A stretch of DNA of 20,488 nt from NCBI GenBank assembly GCA_963815495.1, contig CAWFGW010000005.1, positions 1-20,488 on the forward strand, read 5' to 3'. Numbering within the stretch: position 1 is the first letter of the stretch; every line of letters begins with the position of its first letter. Shown here piece by piece: positions 13,497 through 20,488 of the stretch. Under the pieces are notes generated by a model. It was not told where the DNA came from. It was given only the letters and a program-made list of their open reading frames with translations, and made no database searches. The DNA comes from CAWFGW01 sp963815495 (GTDB taxonomy: Bacteria; Bacteroidota; Bacteroidia; Cytophagales; JAAEPT01). A program made the translations under genes and the position numbers.

Positions 13497-16400
13497 TTAA
13501 TCTCTCAATTCGATGAACCCGCTTGTAGAAGACTCCTCCGAAACACGACTTATTATTTTAACATAAAAATAGTAAGTGCCATTGACAAGGTTGTTTCCGT
13601 TTTTGTCTTTTCCTTTCCAGACGTATTTATCAGGGACTTCGTTTCCAACTATTTCACCATTGTTGTAAGCTTCACCGCCATAGTAATCATCAAAAGAGAT
13701 GATTTGATCACCCCATCGGTTGAAAATTACTACCTCGATGCGCTCAATTAATTTAGAGAAGGTATTCTCGAAATCGGGGCCATGTCTTAAAACACCATTC
13801 GTTTCATTATCTGTGACAATGTCAACGATTAAATTATCGCCATTCGACTTGATGATTTCAATGTCAAAAAAGAAGTTGCTATTTAAGATGTCATTGTTGG
13901 GGCTTAAGAAATTATAAATTGTATTGGGTACTATTTCTTCAATTCGCGTTAAAGCATTTATATCAATACCTTCACGAAGTACGGTAATATATGAGCGAGC
14001 ACACGTGTTAAAGACATCACAAACTTCATACTCTAGTGAGTCTACGATGTTTGTGGTATCTGAAATACCACTTTTATTTAAGTCAATTGTTATGGTGAGT
14101 GCTTCATTATCAATGGAAACTACCTTATTGTCTAAGTTGGAAAAAGGAGTAATGATTTTAATCGAAGAAATGTTTCTATTGGAATCAGCGACTAAAGAGT
14201 CAAGGTTAATGATGGTGATCTTTTGTTTGACAGTAACGTTTTTAGCATTTATCACCACTGGGGGCACATTTACGACTGTGATTTTTACTGTATCCGAACT
14301 AATTGTGTTTCCATTGTCTACATTCCAAACCAACAAATAAGGGCTTTTTTCTGGCTTGAAGCCACTTACTTCAGCTTTCGGACTAGTGATGTCGTTAAAT
14401 ACTAATCCGTTGACAGGAGACCAGTAAGTAGAAGCATTGAAAACAGGGTCTGCATTTAGTGTCGTGCTATAGGTTTTGATTGTTTTATCCGCGCCAGCGT
14501 TAGCACCTACAACACTTTCAGAAAGTATGATTCGAATCAAAGCAGTTGCCGTTTCATTTCCTGCGTCAAGTACCTTCACATAGAAAGAATCGATTGTACC
14601 GATTGTAGTAGAATAATCTAACGTGACGTTGAATCCTGAAATTGAAGCAGAACCAATAGTTGCGTTTGTCAGGATAGAAGCCGAATCAAATAAGATGTTA
14701 TTCTCCGCATCGGTAAAGAAATCCCGTATGTCAAACGTCAAACTTGATTGGTTTTCGAGGGTCACGGTAGTGTCATTTGCCACAGGCGCGTTGTTCGTTA
14801 CGGTGATTGTAACTTTTGCCTGCTCAGTAATACCACACTCATTAACCACTAGATAGTCAAGGGTAACCTCACCAGAGAATCCAAACTCGGGTACAAAGAC
14901 AAGTTGATTAGCATCAGTAATATATGCCGTACCAGATGTTGTTGGAGTTATGAGTGAAATATCAGATATACCTCCTTCAATTAGGTCATTGGTTAAAATA
15001 GCCACCACAGCACTATCGCCAGAGAAAATTGTTGCGACATCATCCGAGACACTTAAGTCATAAGTGGTGATCATTAAATCAACCGTATCAGTACCTGGAG
15101 GGCAAAGATTATTCTCATCACTTGTTAATACCAGTTGCACAGCACCATTAGCGATTTCATTAGAAGAAGGGAAATAGGTGGCGTTTAAGTCTGCTTCATT
15201 TGGAGTAAAGGTACCCTCATAGTTTGACCATATTGCGCCTGTAGCATTAGTAATAGTACCATTCATAGTAATACCAGTACCGTCATAACAGCTGATTGTT
15301 TGATCAGGACCTGCGTTTACTGTTGGTGAAGGACTGATGTTTACACTAAGGCTATCCATTTCCTTGTTACATGAAGGGGAGTTTTCAGATGTAGCGTAGA
15401 TTGTAATTTGACCGAGTAATAAATCGGAAGCCGATAGGGTATAGGTAGTGGTTAATGTAGTTGCACTTGAGAAAGTTCCTGTTCCGTTGGTTGACCATAA
15501 AACACCCGTGGCACCGCCACCAATAGTACTATTTAAAAGGACCGATGAGTTACTGGCACATATCGATTGATCAGGCCCAATGTTGATGGTAGGTTGAGCG
15601 GTGATGGTAATATTCACTAACGACTCTGAAAAGCACCCTGCAGCTGAGATATCAAAGGCATATAAAAGGGTGTCTGAAAGTATTTCAGTACCCGCTAAAA
15701 CGGGTATTCCTTGGCCATCAGGAGCGGTAAAGTAGGCTTGGTTACCGCTAAGATTAACACCTGTTATTGGAGGTAGGGTATAACGACCACATTCCACTAC
15801 TGGTGCTGGGGGGTCAATAACTGGAAGAGGATCCACAGTAACTACCATGGTGTCACTATTTATTGAATCACAAGAATTGCTTGACTGAACATAAATATAG
15901 TAAGCTAATGGGGTGGGGTCCGTGTTTTCCAATAATACTTGAGAAGCAATCGAGTCTCCAACCATATTAGGGAATACAGTTTTTGTGAAAGTTTCTCCGC
16001 CATCAGAACTTACAAACCAATCAAGTTGATCCAACGAACCAGAAGCTTTTAAATTAATCAGTTGGCCTGAACAAATTGTCATATCAGGGGAAAGCGTGGC
16101 TTTATGGGGTTGTGTGCTGACGGTTATTAAAGTATGATTAGAGGTGTCACGTGGACAGGAAGTCTCTACTATTCTGGAAATAAATCGATAGTAGGTATTA
16201 GTAGTAGGCGTCAGCGATAATGAATCATCTGTTGCATTGGGAATAGTGGTCCATACTAAGGTATCTATACTTTCTTGCCAGATATATTCATCTGCAATTG
16301 AATTAGTTGTTTTTAATTTTAGTTCTTCACCTTCACAAACAACCAAACTGGAAGGGGTTATCGTTCCAGCAGTTGGAGATGGTTCTAAGTAAAGGCTATA

Positions 16401-18854
16401 GATTTCAGTTGTAGTTTCATTGCAAGCATTGGATACTTGTGCATAAACTCGTATGTCATTAATACTTGGATCATCAAAAACCACTTGAACAGTTGTGTCG
16501 TTGATTAACCCAGAAGTTATGGGTGCATATGTCCCTTCGTTGAGGCTTTGAAACCATTCAATATTTTCTCCTTTAGAACCATTAAGCCCTACGAGAATCG
16601 TGTCGTTTAAACATGTGCTACCACTGTTACTTGCTATGGTACCCGCAACGGCTTGTGGATATAAGTTGAGAATTATTGAATTTGAGGTAACCTCGTTAAC
16701 TGAAGCACAGGAATAATGTTGTTCAAAAATTGCAGCGATAGTATCTTGATCAGATAGGTTGCTGAAAGTCGCTATCGTATCGTTGTGATTGGTTTGATGA
16801 ATGCCGTTAATCTGCCAATTAATAGTGCCATCAAATTCACTAAAATTTTTAATGTTTACATCTGCATGAAATGTGTGAATAGAGTCAGTACATGTCGAGC
16901 TTGAAAGGTTAGCAATTGATATTTCAGGAGTTATTTCTGCCTCCCTTACGAGGGTCATTGTATCACGAACTGCTGGACAAACACCAGTGTAGACTGCTAT
17001 TTCAATGGAAGCGCTATCACCAGAACCAATCCCTGTAATTAGTTTGTCATATTCGCTAGTGGGGTTGAGAATGGTGGCTACACCTGAAATCACGGACCAA
17101 CGCAGACTATCGCTATTGCCTGATGTCGATATATGAGGTTTTCCAGTAGTGTCAGCACAAAATGTTTCTCTATTTTGGTAAAAAATATCAGCGTAAGGAG
17201 CTTGATCTCTTTTGATAACAAGAGAATCAGTAAAAAGACACCCTCCCGAATTTAAAACCCATACTACCACAGTAGAGTCGTATGAGGGCAACGAAAGAGG
17301 AACGGAAATCTGTCCGATTTGGATAAAGTCGTTACTTCCAACTTGTATCCTTCCATCAGCCAATTCCTTAATGTAGGTGTAAGAATTGCCAGCAATAGAC
17401 CAAGTACTTTCCCAGCCGCTTGGAGTATTGGAAGGTCTAAAAATCACTGAATCGGCACAAACCTCTAAATCCGGTCCAGCATCAAAATTTGGTCGTGTAC
17501 AATTGACCTGCCACTCAACTGCCCCAATATCAATTATTTTATCATCAAAAAAACGAACGAACGGTTCTCCCCGCTGATCGTATTGCTCACCTTCAGGTCT
17601 AAACCCAGGGTCTCCCGCATCAATAACAAGGCTCTTTTCTGAGGGTATGTGAGTAAGCGTAGGGCCACCATTATCAGCAGCTAAAGGCTCTAGTTGTGGA
17701 TCATCGCCAATTACTTCATTATTAGTTTCAGTCAAAAAACTAATGCTATTGGTGCCTAGAAAATTATATCCACCAGATGTGATTGCGCTTTCGTTCTCAG
17801 CATATAAATCCTCAGAACCAGTAAGATCTGTGTTTGTATCTAATTTGTTATTGGATACAATGGTGCTGTATAAAGAAACCCTCCCGAATGCAGTATAAAT
17901 ACCACCGCCACCATAAGCCGAAGTGTTCTCTGTAATGGTTGAATGATTGATGGATAAATTTCCTTGGCTTTCGATACGAATGGCTCCGCCACCTTCTTTC
18001 ATATCAGTATTCCCTGAAAAGGTACATTGATCAATAAATCCATTACTCTTACCAATGTAATCGGAGATAGCTAATGCCCCACCACCAGCGCCTTTGTTTT
18101 TGTAGAAAGTTGAGTTTTCTATATAATATTCAAAAGTCCCTGCATCATCTTGAATATAGATAGCTCCACCAGGACCATTAATGCTTTGGTTTACCAATAG
18201 CGATGAACCAAATAGTTTCAGGGTGTGCAAAGTGAAGCTTTGACCACCATCTGGATTTATATAATAAATTGCTCCTCCATAGCTATCTTCTTCATTTTCG
18301 GCTGTATTATTATTGAAGGTGCAATATTCAAAAATCAGTTCACCACCAGAAGCACTCACAGCACCACCACTTATGGCTTTGTTGTCTTGAAAAATGACTT
18401 TTCGAAAGAAAGCGCTTCGGTTGTTTAGGCGTATAGCACCACCTTCTCCACCTACTTGTGGATCTTCAGAAACGCCATTTGTTAAAACTAAATGTTCTAC
18501 TAATGATCCTGGATGTGTTTTATTTAAAACTACGTCAAAAATTCCTTCTTGTGAAGGCACTTCCATTTGTGTGAAGTTAAAAATACGAGAGGTTCCATTT
18601 CCAGTAATAGTGGTTGGAGCTTTTTCTTGACCAGTGATGTGTAAATCGTGAGGAATTTCGATTTCCCCTTTTTCTAGAACTATATTTTGAACCTTTTCAT
18701 CAATAATAATGATGTCACCTGGCTCAGAATTGTTGATTTCATAACGTAATTCACCAGGAGTGTCTCCATCCGTGTCTAGCTTTACGATACGGTCCTGAGC
18801 AAATGAAAGGGAGAGAATTAAAAATAGCGTTGGCAATAAGAGAAGCTTTTTCAT
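13497..18854 (-). CDS. Giant T9SS-exported surface protein: beta-helix, Ig/PKD-like repeats, type B sorting domain
   Basis: This is a 1785-residue secreted or cell-surface protein. A signal peptide (KKLLLLPTLFLILSLSFAQ) is followed by a parallel beta-helix, about residues 25-445. The helix has a CSLREA-like opening (GELRYEINNSEPGDIIII), repeated GGAI/GGAV turns with F.NN...., and a choice-of-anchor-Q-like close (LAADNGGPTLTHIP...IDIGAVEW). Residues about 450-1260 hold Ig/PKD-like modules, including twin GPDQ(S/T)I units near 1090 and 1180. Cadherin-like modules follow (AILTNDLIEGG near 1280, NNAPVANDTTV near 1355, VPPVVINAKNV near 1535). The last 145 residues match the gliding-associated C-terminal domain: FLSPNND, IFNRWGDQI, YVWKGKDKNGN and NGTYYFYVKI. 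The call is type IX secretion, probably adhesive or structural; binding target unknown. No enzyme motif was seen. Confidence 0.9.
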   Translation of the reverse strand: MKKLLLLPTLFLILSLSFAQDRIVKLDTDGDTPGELRYEINNSEPGDIIIIDEKVQNIVLEKGEIEIPHDLHITGQEKAPTTITGNGTSRIFNFTQMEVPSQEGIFDVVLNKTHPGSLVEHLVLTNGVSEDPQVGGEGGAIRLNNRSAFFRKVIFQDNKAISGGAVSASGGELIFEYCTFNNNTAENEEDSYGGAIYYINPDGGQSFTLHTLKLFGSSLLVNQSINGPGGAIYIQDDAGTFEYYIENSTFYKNKGAGGGALAISDYIGKSNGFIDQCTFSGNTDMKEGGGAIRIESQGNLSINHSTITENTSAYGGGGIYTAFGRVSLYSTIVSNNKLDTNTDLTGSEDLYAENESAITSGGYNFLGTNSISFLTETNNEVIGDDPQLEPLAADNGGPTLTHIPSEKSLVIDAGDPGFRPEGEQYDQRGEPFVRFFDDKIIDIGAVEWQVNCTRPNFDAGPDLEVCADSVIFRPSNTPSGWESTWSIAGNSYTYIKELADGRIQVGSNDFIQIGQISVPLSLPSYDSTVVVWVLNSGGCLFTDSLVIKRDQAPYADIFYQNRETFCADTTGKPHISTSGNSDSLRWSVISGVATILNPTSEYDKLITGIGSGDSASIEIAVYTGVCPAVRDTMTLVREAEITPEISIANLSSSTCTDSIHTFHADVNIKNFSEFDGTINWQINGIHQTNHNDTIATFSNLSDQDTIAAIFEQHYSCASVNEVTSNSIILNLYPQAVAGTIASNSGSTCLNDTILVGLNGSKGENIEWFQSLNEGTYAPITSGLINDTTVQVVFDDPSINDIRVYAQVSNACNETTTEIYSLYLEPSPTAGTITPSSLVVCEGEELKLKTTNSIADEYIWQESIDTLVWTTIPNATDDSLSLTPTTNTYYRFISRIVETSCPRDTSNHTLITVSTQPHKATLSPDMTICSGQLINLKASGSLDQLDWFVSSDGGETFTKTVFPNMVGDSIASQVLLENTDPTPLAYYIYVQSSNSCDSINSDTMVVTVDPLPVIDPPAPVVECGRYTLPPITGVNLSGNQAYFTAPDGQGIPVLAGTEILSDTLLYAFDISAAGCFSESLVNITITAQPTINIGPDQSICASNSSVLLNSTIGGGATGVLWSTNGTGTFSSATTLTTTYTLSASDLLLGQITIYATSENSPSCNKEMDSLSVNISPSPTVNAGPDQTISCYDGTGITMNGTITNATGAIWSNYEGTFTPNEADLNATYFPSSNEIANGAVQLVLTSDENNLCPPGTDTVDLMITTYDLSVSDDVATIFSGDSAVVAILTNDLIEGGISDISLITPTTSGTAYITDANQLVFVPEFGFSGEVTLDYLVVNECGITEQAKVTITVTNNAPVANDTTVTLENQSSLTFDIRDFFTDAENNILFDSASILTNATIGSASISGFNVTLDYSTTIGTIDSFYVKVLDAGNETATALIRIILSESVVGANAGADKTIKTYSTTLNADPVFNASTYWSPVNGLVFNDITSPKAEVSGFKPEKSPYLLVWNVDNGNTISSDTVKITVVNVPPVVINAKNVTVKQKITIINLDSLVADSNRNISSIKIITPFSNLDNKVVSIDNEALTITIDLNKSGISDTTNIVDSLEYEVCDVFNTCARSYITVLREGIDINALTRIEEIVPNTIYNFLSPNNDILNSNFFFDIEIIKSNGDNLIVDIVTDNETNGVLRHGPDFENTFSKLIERIEVVIFNRWGDQIISFDDYYGGEAYNNGEIVGNEVPDKYVWKGKDKNGNNLVNGTYYFYVKIISRVSEESSTSGFIELRD

Positions 18855-18991
18855 AGCAGTTGACTAAGGATACAGTTAGTGTATTCAGTTTAAGAGGTAA
18901 AGGTAATAAAAGAATAAGATATTTTTTTGATGTAGGGTCTCTAAGGGGTTTGGGGCTTCAAATCATCGCTATAACGCTATTCTCCTTAAGA
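18855..18991. other. Leader region of the surface-protein gene
   Basis: These 137 nt lie between the surface-protein start and the first GC-rich terminus. I found no TAnnTTTG box on the minus strand. A G-rich stretch at about 18941-18957 (CTAAGGGGTTTGGGGCT) looks like a decayed copy of the right-hand repeat terminus described below, so repeat material may reach into this promoter region. Confidence 0.3.
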
Positions 18992-19262
18992 ACCCACCCC
19001 TAACCCCTCCCAAGAGGGGAGTGTCTCCGAACTGGAGGGAGGGGAAGAGGATTGAGGTTTAGTTTTCAAATAGAAATCTCCAATCACCACCCCAAACGAA
19101 ATAACTATAGGGTACTGTCTCGTCCGAGTAGAGGGATTTCTTAGAACTAGAGGGTGGGAAATATGGATTGAGATTTAATCGGTAAATAGAAACCTCCAAT
19201 CATCATCAATCAACGATATAATTGTTGCAACTTTCCCCTCCTAGGAGGGGTTAGGGGTGGGT
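18992..19262. repeat. Repeat block 1, with inverted termini
   Basis: The 271-bp block opens with a 29-nt terminus (18992-19020, cap ACCCACCCCTAA) and closes with its inverted counterpart (19234-19262, cap TTAGGGGTGGGT); the closing terminus contains the palindrome CCCCTCCTAGGAGGGG. Between them are two AT-rich units beginning at 19021 and about 19136. Each has a CT-rich/GA-rich hairpin, then TTGAG(A/G)TTTA and CAAATAGAAA-like sequence and CCAATCA. The second is degenerate. No protein-coding gene is convincing here. Confidence 0.8.
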
Positions 19263-19339
19263 CCTCTTATGACTAAGTCCTAAAAAGTTTACAGGTTAAA
19301 GAGTTAGTCCTATGTATATATTTACAATCAACGAGTTGA

Positions 19340-19465
19340 GTTCTCTCCCAACTGGAGAGTGGAAAAAGGATGGTGATTTAGCTCTTAAATAGAAACTCCC
19401 AATCACCACTTTAAACGAAGTAACTATTGAAACTACTCCCCTCCTCGGAGGGGCAAGGGGTGGGT
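19340..19465. repeat. Repeat block 2, single unit with right terminus only
   Basis: One unit (19340-19436) carries the hairpin CTCTCC-CAACT-GGAGAG, then GATTTAGCTCTTAAATAGAA, CAATCACCACTTTAAACGAA and TAACTATTGAAACTACT. It ends in a right terminus (19437-19465) identical over 29 nt to the one ending block 3. No left terminus is visible; the 77 nt between it and block 1 (19263-19339) show nothing recognisable. The right terminus ends 13 nt before the DUF559 stop codon. Confidence 0.78.
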
Positions 19466-19954
19466 CCTCACTGAATTTCAACTATTCGTTTTTATCCAAT
19501 CATAAATTGTATTTACCACATCAAACAATTTTTTTTTGACCTCTAGGTCATCAAAACGTAAAAACCGTACTCCTAGCGATTCTAATTTTTCTTGCCTTAT
19601 TTTATCCCTCTCGTAAGCTCCTTCGTAGCTGTGCGATTCCCCATCTATTTCAATAGCTAATTTTAAATCTTTACAATAAAAATCCACAATGTAATTATCG
19701 ATTGGTCGCTGGCGATCAAAATCGTATCCAAGTAGCTGTTTTTTCTTTAGTTCTTGCCAGAGGAGTATTTCGGAAGTAGTCATATTACTCCTTAGCTTCC
19801 GGGCAAGTTGTTTTAATTTAGGATTGTAAGGGATTATTTCCCGTTTGTGAGCCATAGTTAAAAAATGGGTGACGCTCAAATTAAGTGTGGAAGTGGATAA
19901 AATCAAACTTTTTGTTAATGAATTTACCCACCCCTAACCCCTCCGAGGAGGGGA
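19437..19954. mobile_element. Candidate nuclease element: DUF559 gene bracketed by 29-bp inverted repeats
   Basis: Inverted copies at 19437-19465 and 19926-19954 match at 27 of 29 positions and enclose one gene, the DUF559 nuclease. The caps (GGGTGGGT and ACCCACCC) face the gene, and the palindromes CCCCTCCTCGGAGGGG / CCCCTCCGAGGAGGGG face outward. No transposase or integrase is present, and no target-site duplication could be recognised. It may instead be two neighbouring repeat blocks flanking the gene. Mobility is inferred from this architecture, not shown. Confidence 0.45.
19478..19855 (-). CDS. DUF559 (Vsr-like, PD-(D/E)XK) endonuclease domain protein
   Basis: This is a 125-residue single-domain protein. 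The DUF559 pattern is clear: an N-terminal helix region with MTTSEILLWQELKKKQLLGY (25-44), FDRQRPIDNYIVDFYC (46-61), LKLAIEIDGESH (64-75) and a terminal GVRFLRFDDLEV strand-helix (95-106). Candidate metal-binding residues are D58, E69 and D71, with H75 following, as in Vsr/very-short-patch-repair-like nucleases. Family members are presumed DNA endonucleases, but few have a known role. The frame extends upstream to 19906, but the ATG at 19855 gives MAHKREIIPYNPKLKQLAR, the usual family start. It lies within the repeat cluster, bracketed by inverted termini, and has no cognate methylase nearby. Confidence 0.85.
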   Translation of the reverse strand: MAHKREIIPYNPKLKQLARKLRSNMTTSEILLWQELKKKQLLGYDFDRQRPIDNYIVDFYCKDLKLAIEIDGESHSYEGAYERDKIRQEKLESLGVRFLRFDDLEVKKKLFDVVNTIYDWIKTNS

Positions 19955-20404
19955 GTGTCTCCGAACAGGAGGGTGGGGAAATAGATTGAGATTTAGCTTT
20001 TAAATAGAAAGGTTCAAATCATCACTTTAAACGAAATAACTATAGAAATTACACCCATCCCAAAAGATGAGTGTCTTAGGACTTGAGAATTGGAAAAAAG
20101 AATTGAGATTTGCTTTCAAATAGAAACCTCCAATCACCACCCCAAACGAAATAACTATAGAAACTATTCCCACTCTTTGGACGGGAGTGTCTCCGAACTG
20201 GGGAGTGGGAAAAAAGAGTTGCGATTTAGCTTTCAAATAGAAGCCTCCTATTACCACTTAAACGAAAAAGAGGGGAGTGTCTTCGGACTGGAGAGTGGAC
20301 AAAAAGGATAGAGATTTAGTTTTCATATAGAAAATGGCGAACCATCACTCCAAACGAAATAACTATAAAAATCACTCCCCTCCTCGGAGGGGCAAGGGGT
20401 GGGT
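19926..20404. repeat. Repeat block 3: four tandem units between inverted termini
   Basis: A left terminus (19926-19954) and right terminus (20376-20404) enclose four units starting at 19955, 20071, 20187 and 20277. Spacings are 116, 116 and 90 nt; the third unit has lost about 26 nt between AAACGAA and GAGGGGAG. Each unit has GTGTCT plus a hairpin, then GA(G/T)TT..C..TTCAAATAGAA, CCAATCACCAC.CCAAACGAAATAACTATA, then a CCC..GGG-type palindrome remnant. Short open frames here repeat a VIGGFYLKA-like peptide and are read as translations of the repeat, not genes. Confidence 0.82.
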
Positions 20405-20488
20405 GCTTTTAACTAAAATCTTTCCCGAGCCTATAAATCAGCTATTCACATAACCGAACGGAACCGAACAAAAGGACAAGCAAAATCA
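20405..20488. other. Unassigned sequence to the window end
   Basis: This is 84 nt after block 3. It contains a short direct repeat, CCGAAC (about 20454 and 20464), and no gene, promoter box or terminator that I can recognise. Confidence 0.3.

Noticed and set aside
13720..14856. Several plus-strand frames opposite the surface-protein gene
   Set aside because: They lie fully antisense to a clear long coding sequence and show no domain or plausible composition.
19296..19481. Minus-strand 61-residue open frame overlapping the DUF559 stop by ATGA
   Set aside because: Its sequence (PPLAPPRRG..., VVIGSFYLRAK) is the translation of repeat block 2 and recurs in block 3; the overlap follows from the repeat sitting against the gene.
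20027..20311. Short frames on both strands in repeat block 3
   Set aside because: They translate the tandem units (recurring VIGGFYLKA), have no start signals, and the 116-nt period breaks frame between most units.
18992..20404. Possible CRISPR array
   Set aside because: Repeats are ~116 bp, spaced without unique spacers, and no cas gene is present.

Overview
The window is AT-rich chromosomal DNA from a member of the Bacteroidota, probably a flavobacterium-like marine or environmental lineage. Four things support this. A 1785-residue secreted protein ends in a type IX secretion (gliding-associated, type B) sorting domain. The atpD-atpC pair stands alone, with a lineage-type insertion in beta and a short epsilon. 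Two intergenic regions carry the Bacteroidota promoter pattern TTG-N19/20-TAnnTTTG. Most genes lack Shine-Dalgarno sequences. No rRNA, tRNA or CRISPR array was seen.

Layout. 20-1300 is murF (peptidoglycan precursor ligase). It converges, with overlapping stop codons, on an ArsR-type regulator / YjjG-like HAD phosphatase pair (1990-2388 and 1295-1993, minus strand, ATGA overlap). 2482-3135 is a small secreted carboxypeptidase-regulatory-like protein. 3216-5552 is a two-gene polysaccharide unit (Wzz-like chain-length protein, then a Wzy/WaaL-type membrane protein) with its own promoter. This unit converges on hemA (5545-6813, minus). Divergent from hemA is an orphan sensor histidine kinase (6887-8389) whose sensor region is an internal tandem duplication. 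Next come atpD-atpC (8538-10306) with a promoter in front and a clear terminator behind. On the minus strand follow queA, ispD and ispH (13386 to 10368), pairing two MEP-pathway isoprenoid enzymes with a queuosine tRNA-modification enzyme. 13497-18854 (minus) is the giant surface protein: beta-helix, choice-of-anchor Q-like region, many Ig/PKD/cadherin-like modules and a sorting domain.

The last 1.6 kb (about 18990-20404) is unlike the rest. GC-rich inverted termini and palindromes separate roughly 116-bp AT-rich units, in three blocks. A DUF559 (Vsr-like) endonuclease gene (19478-19855) sits between the blocks, bracketed by 29-bp inverted repeats that match at 27 of 29 positions. This looks like a small nuclease-associated repeat element, or a cluster of its non-autonomous copies. 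It is the best candidate here for a poorly described system. The remaining genes are mostly core metabolism and envelope functions.
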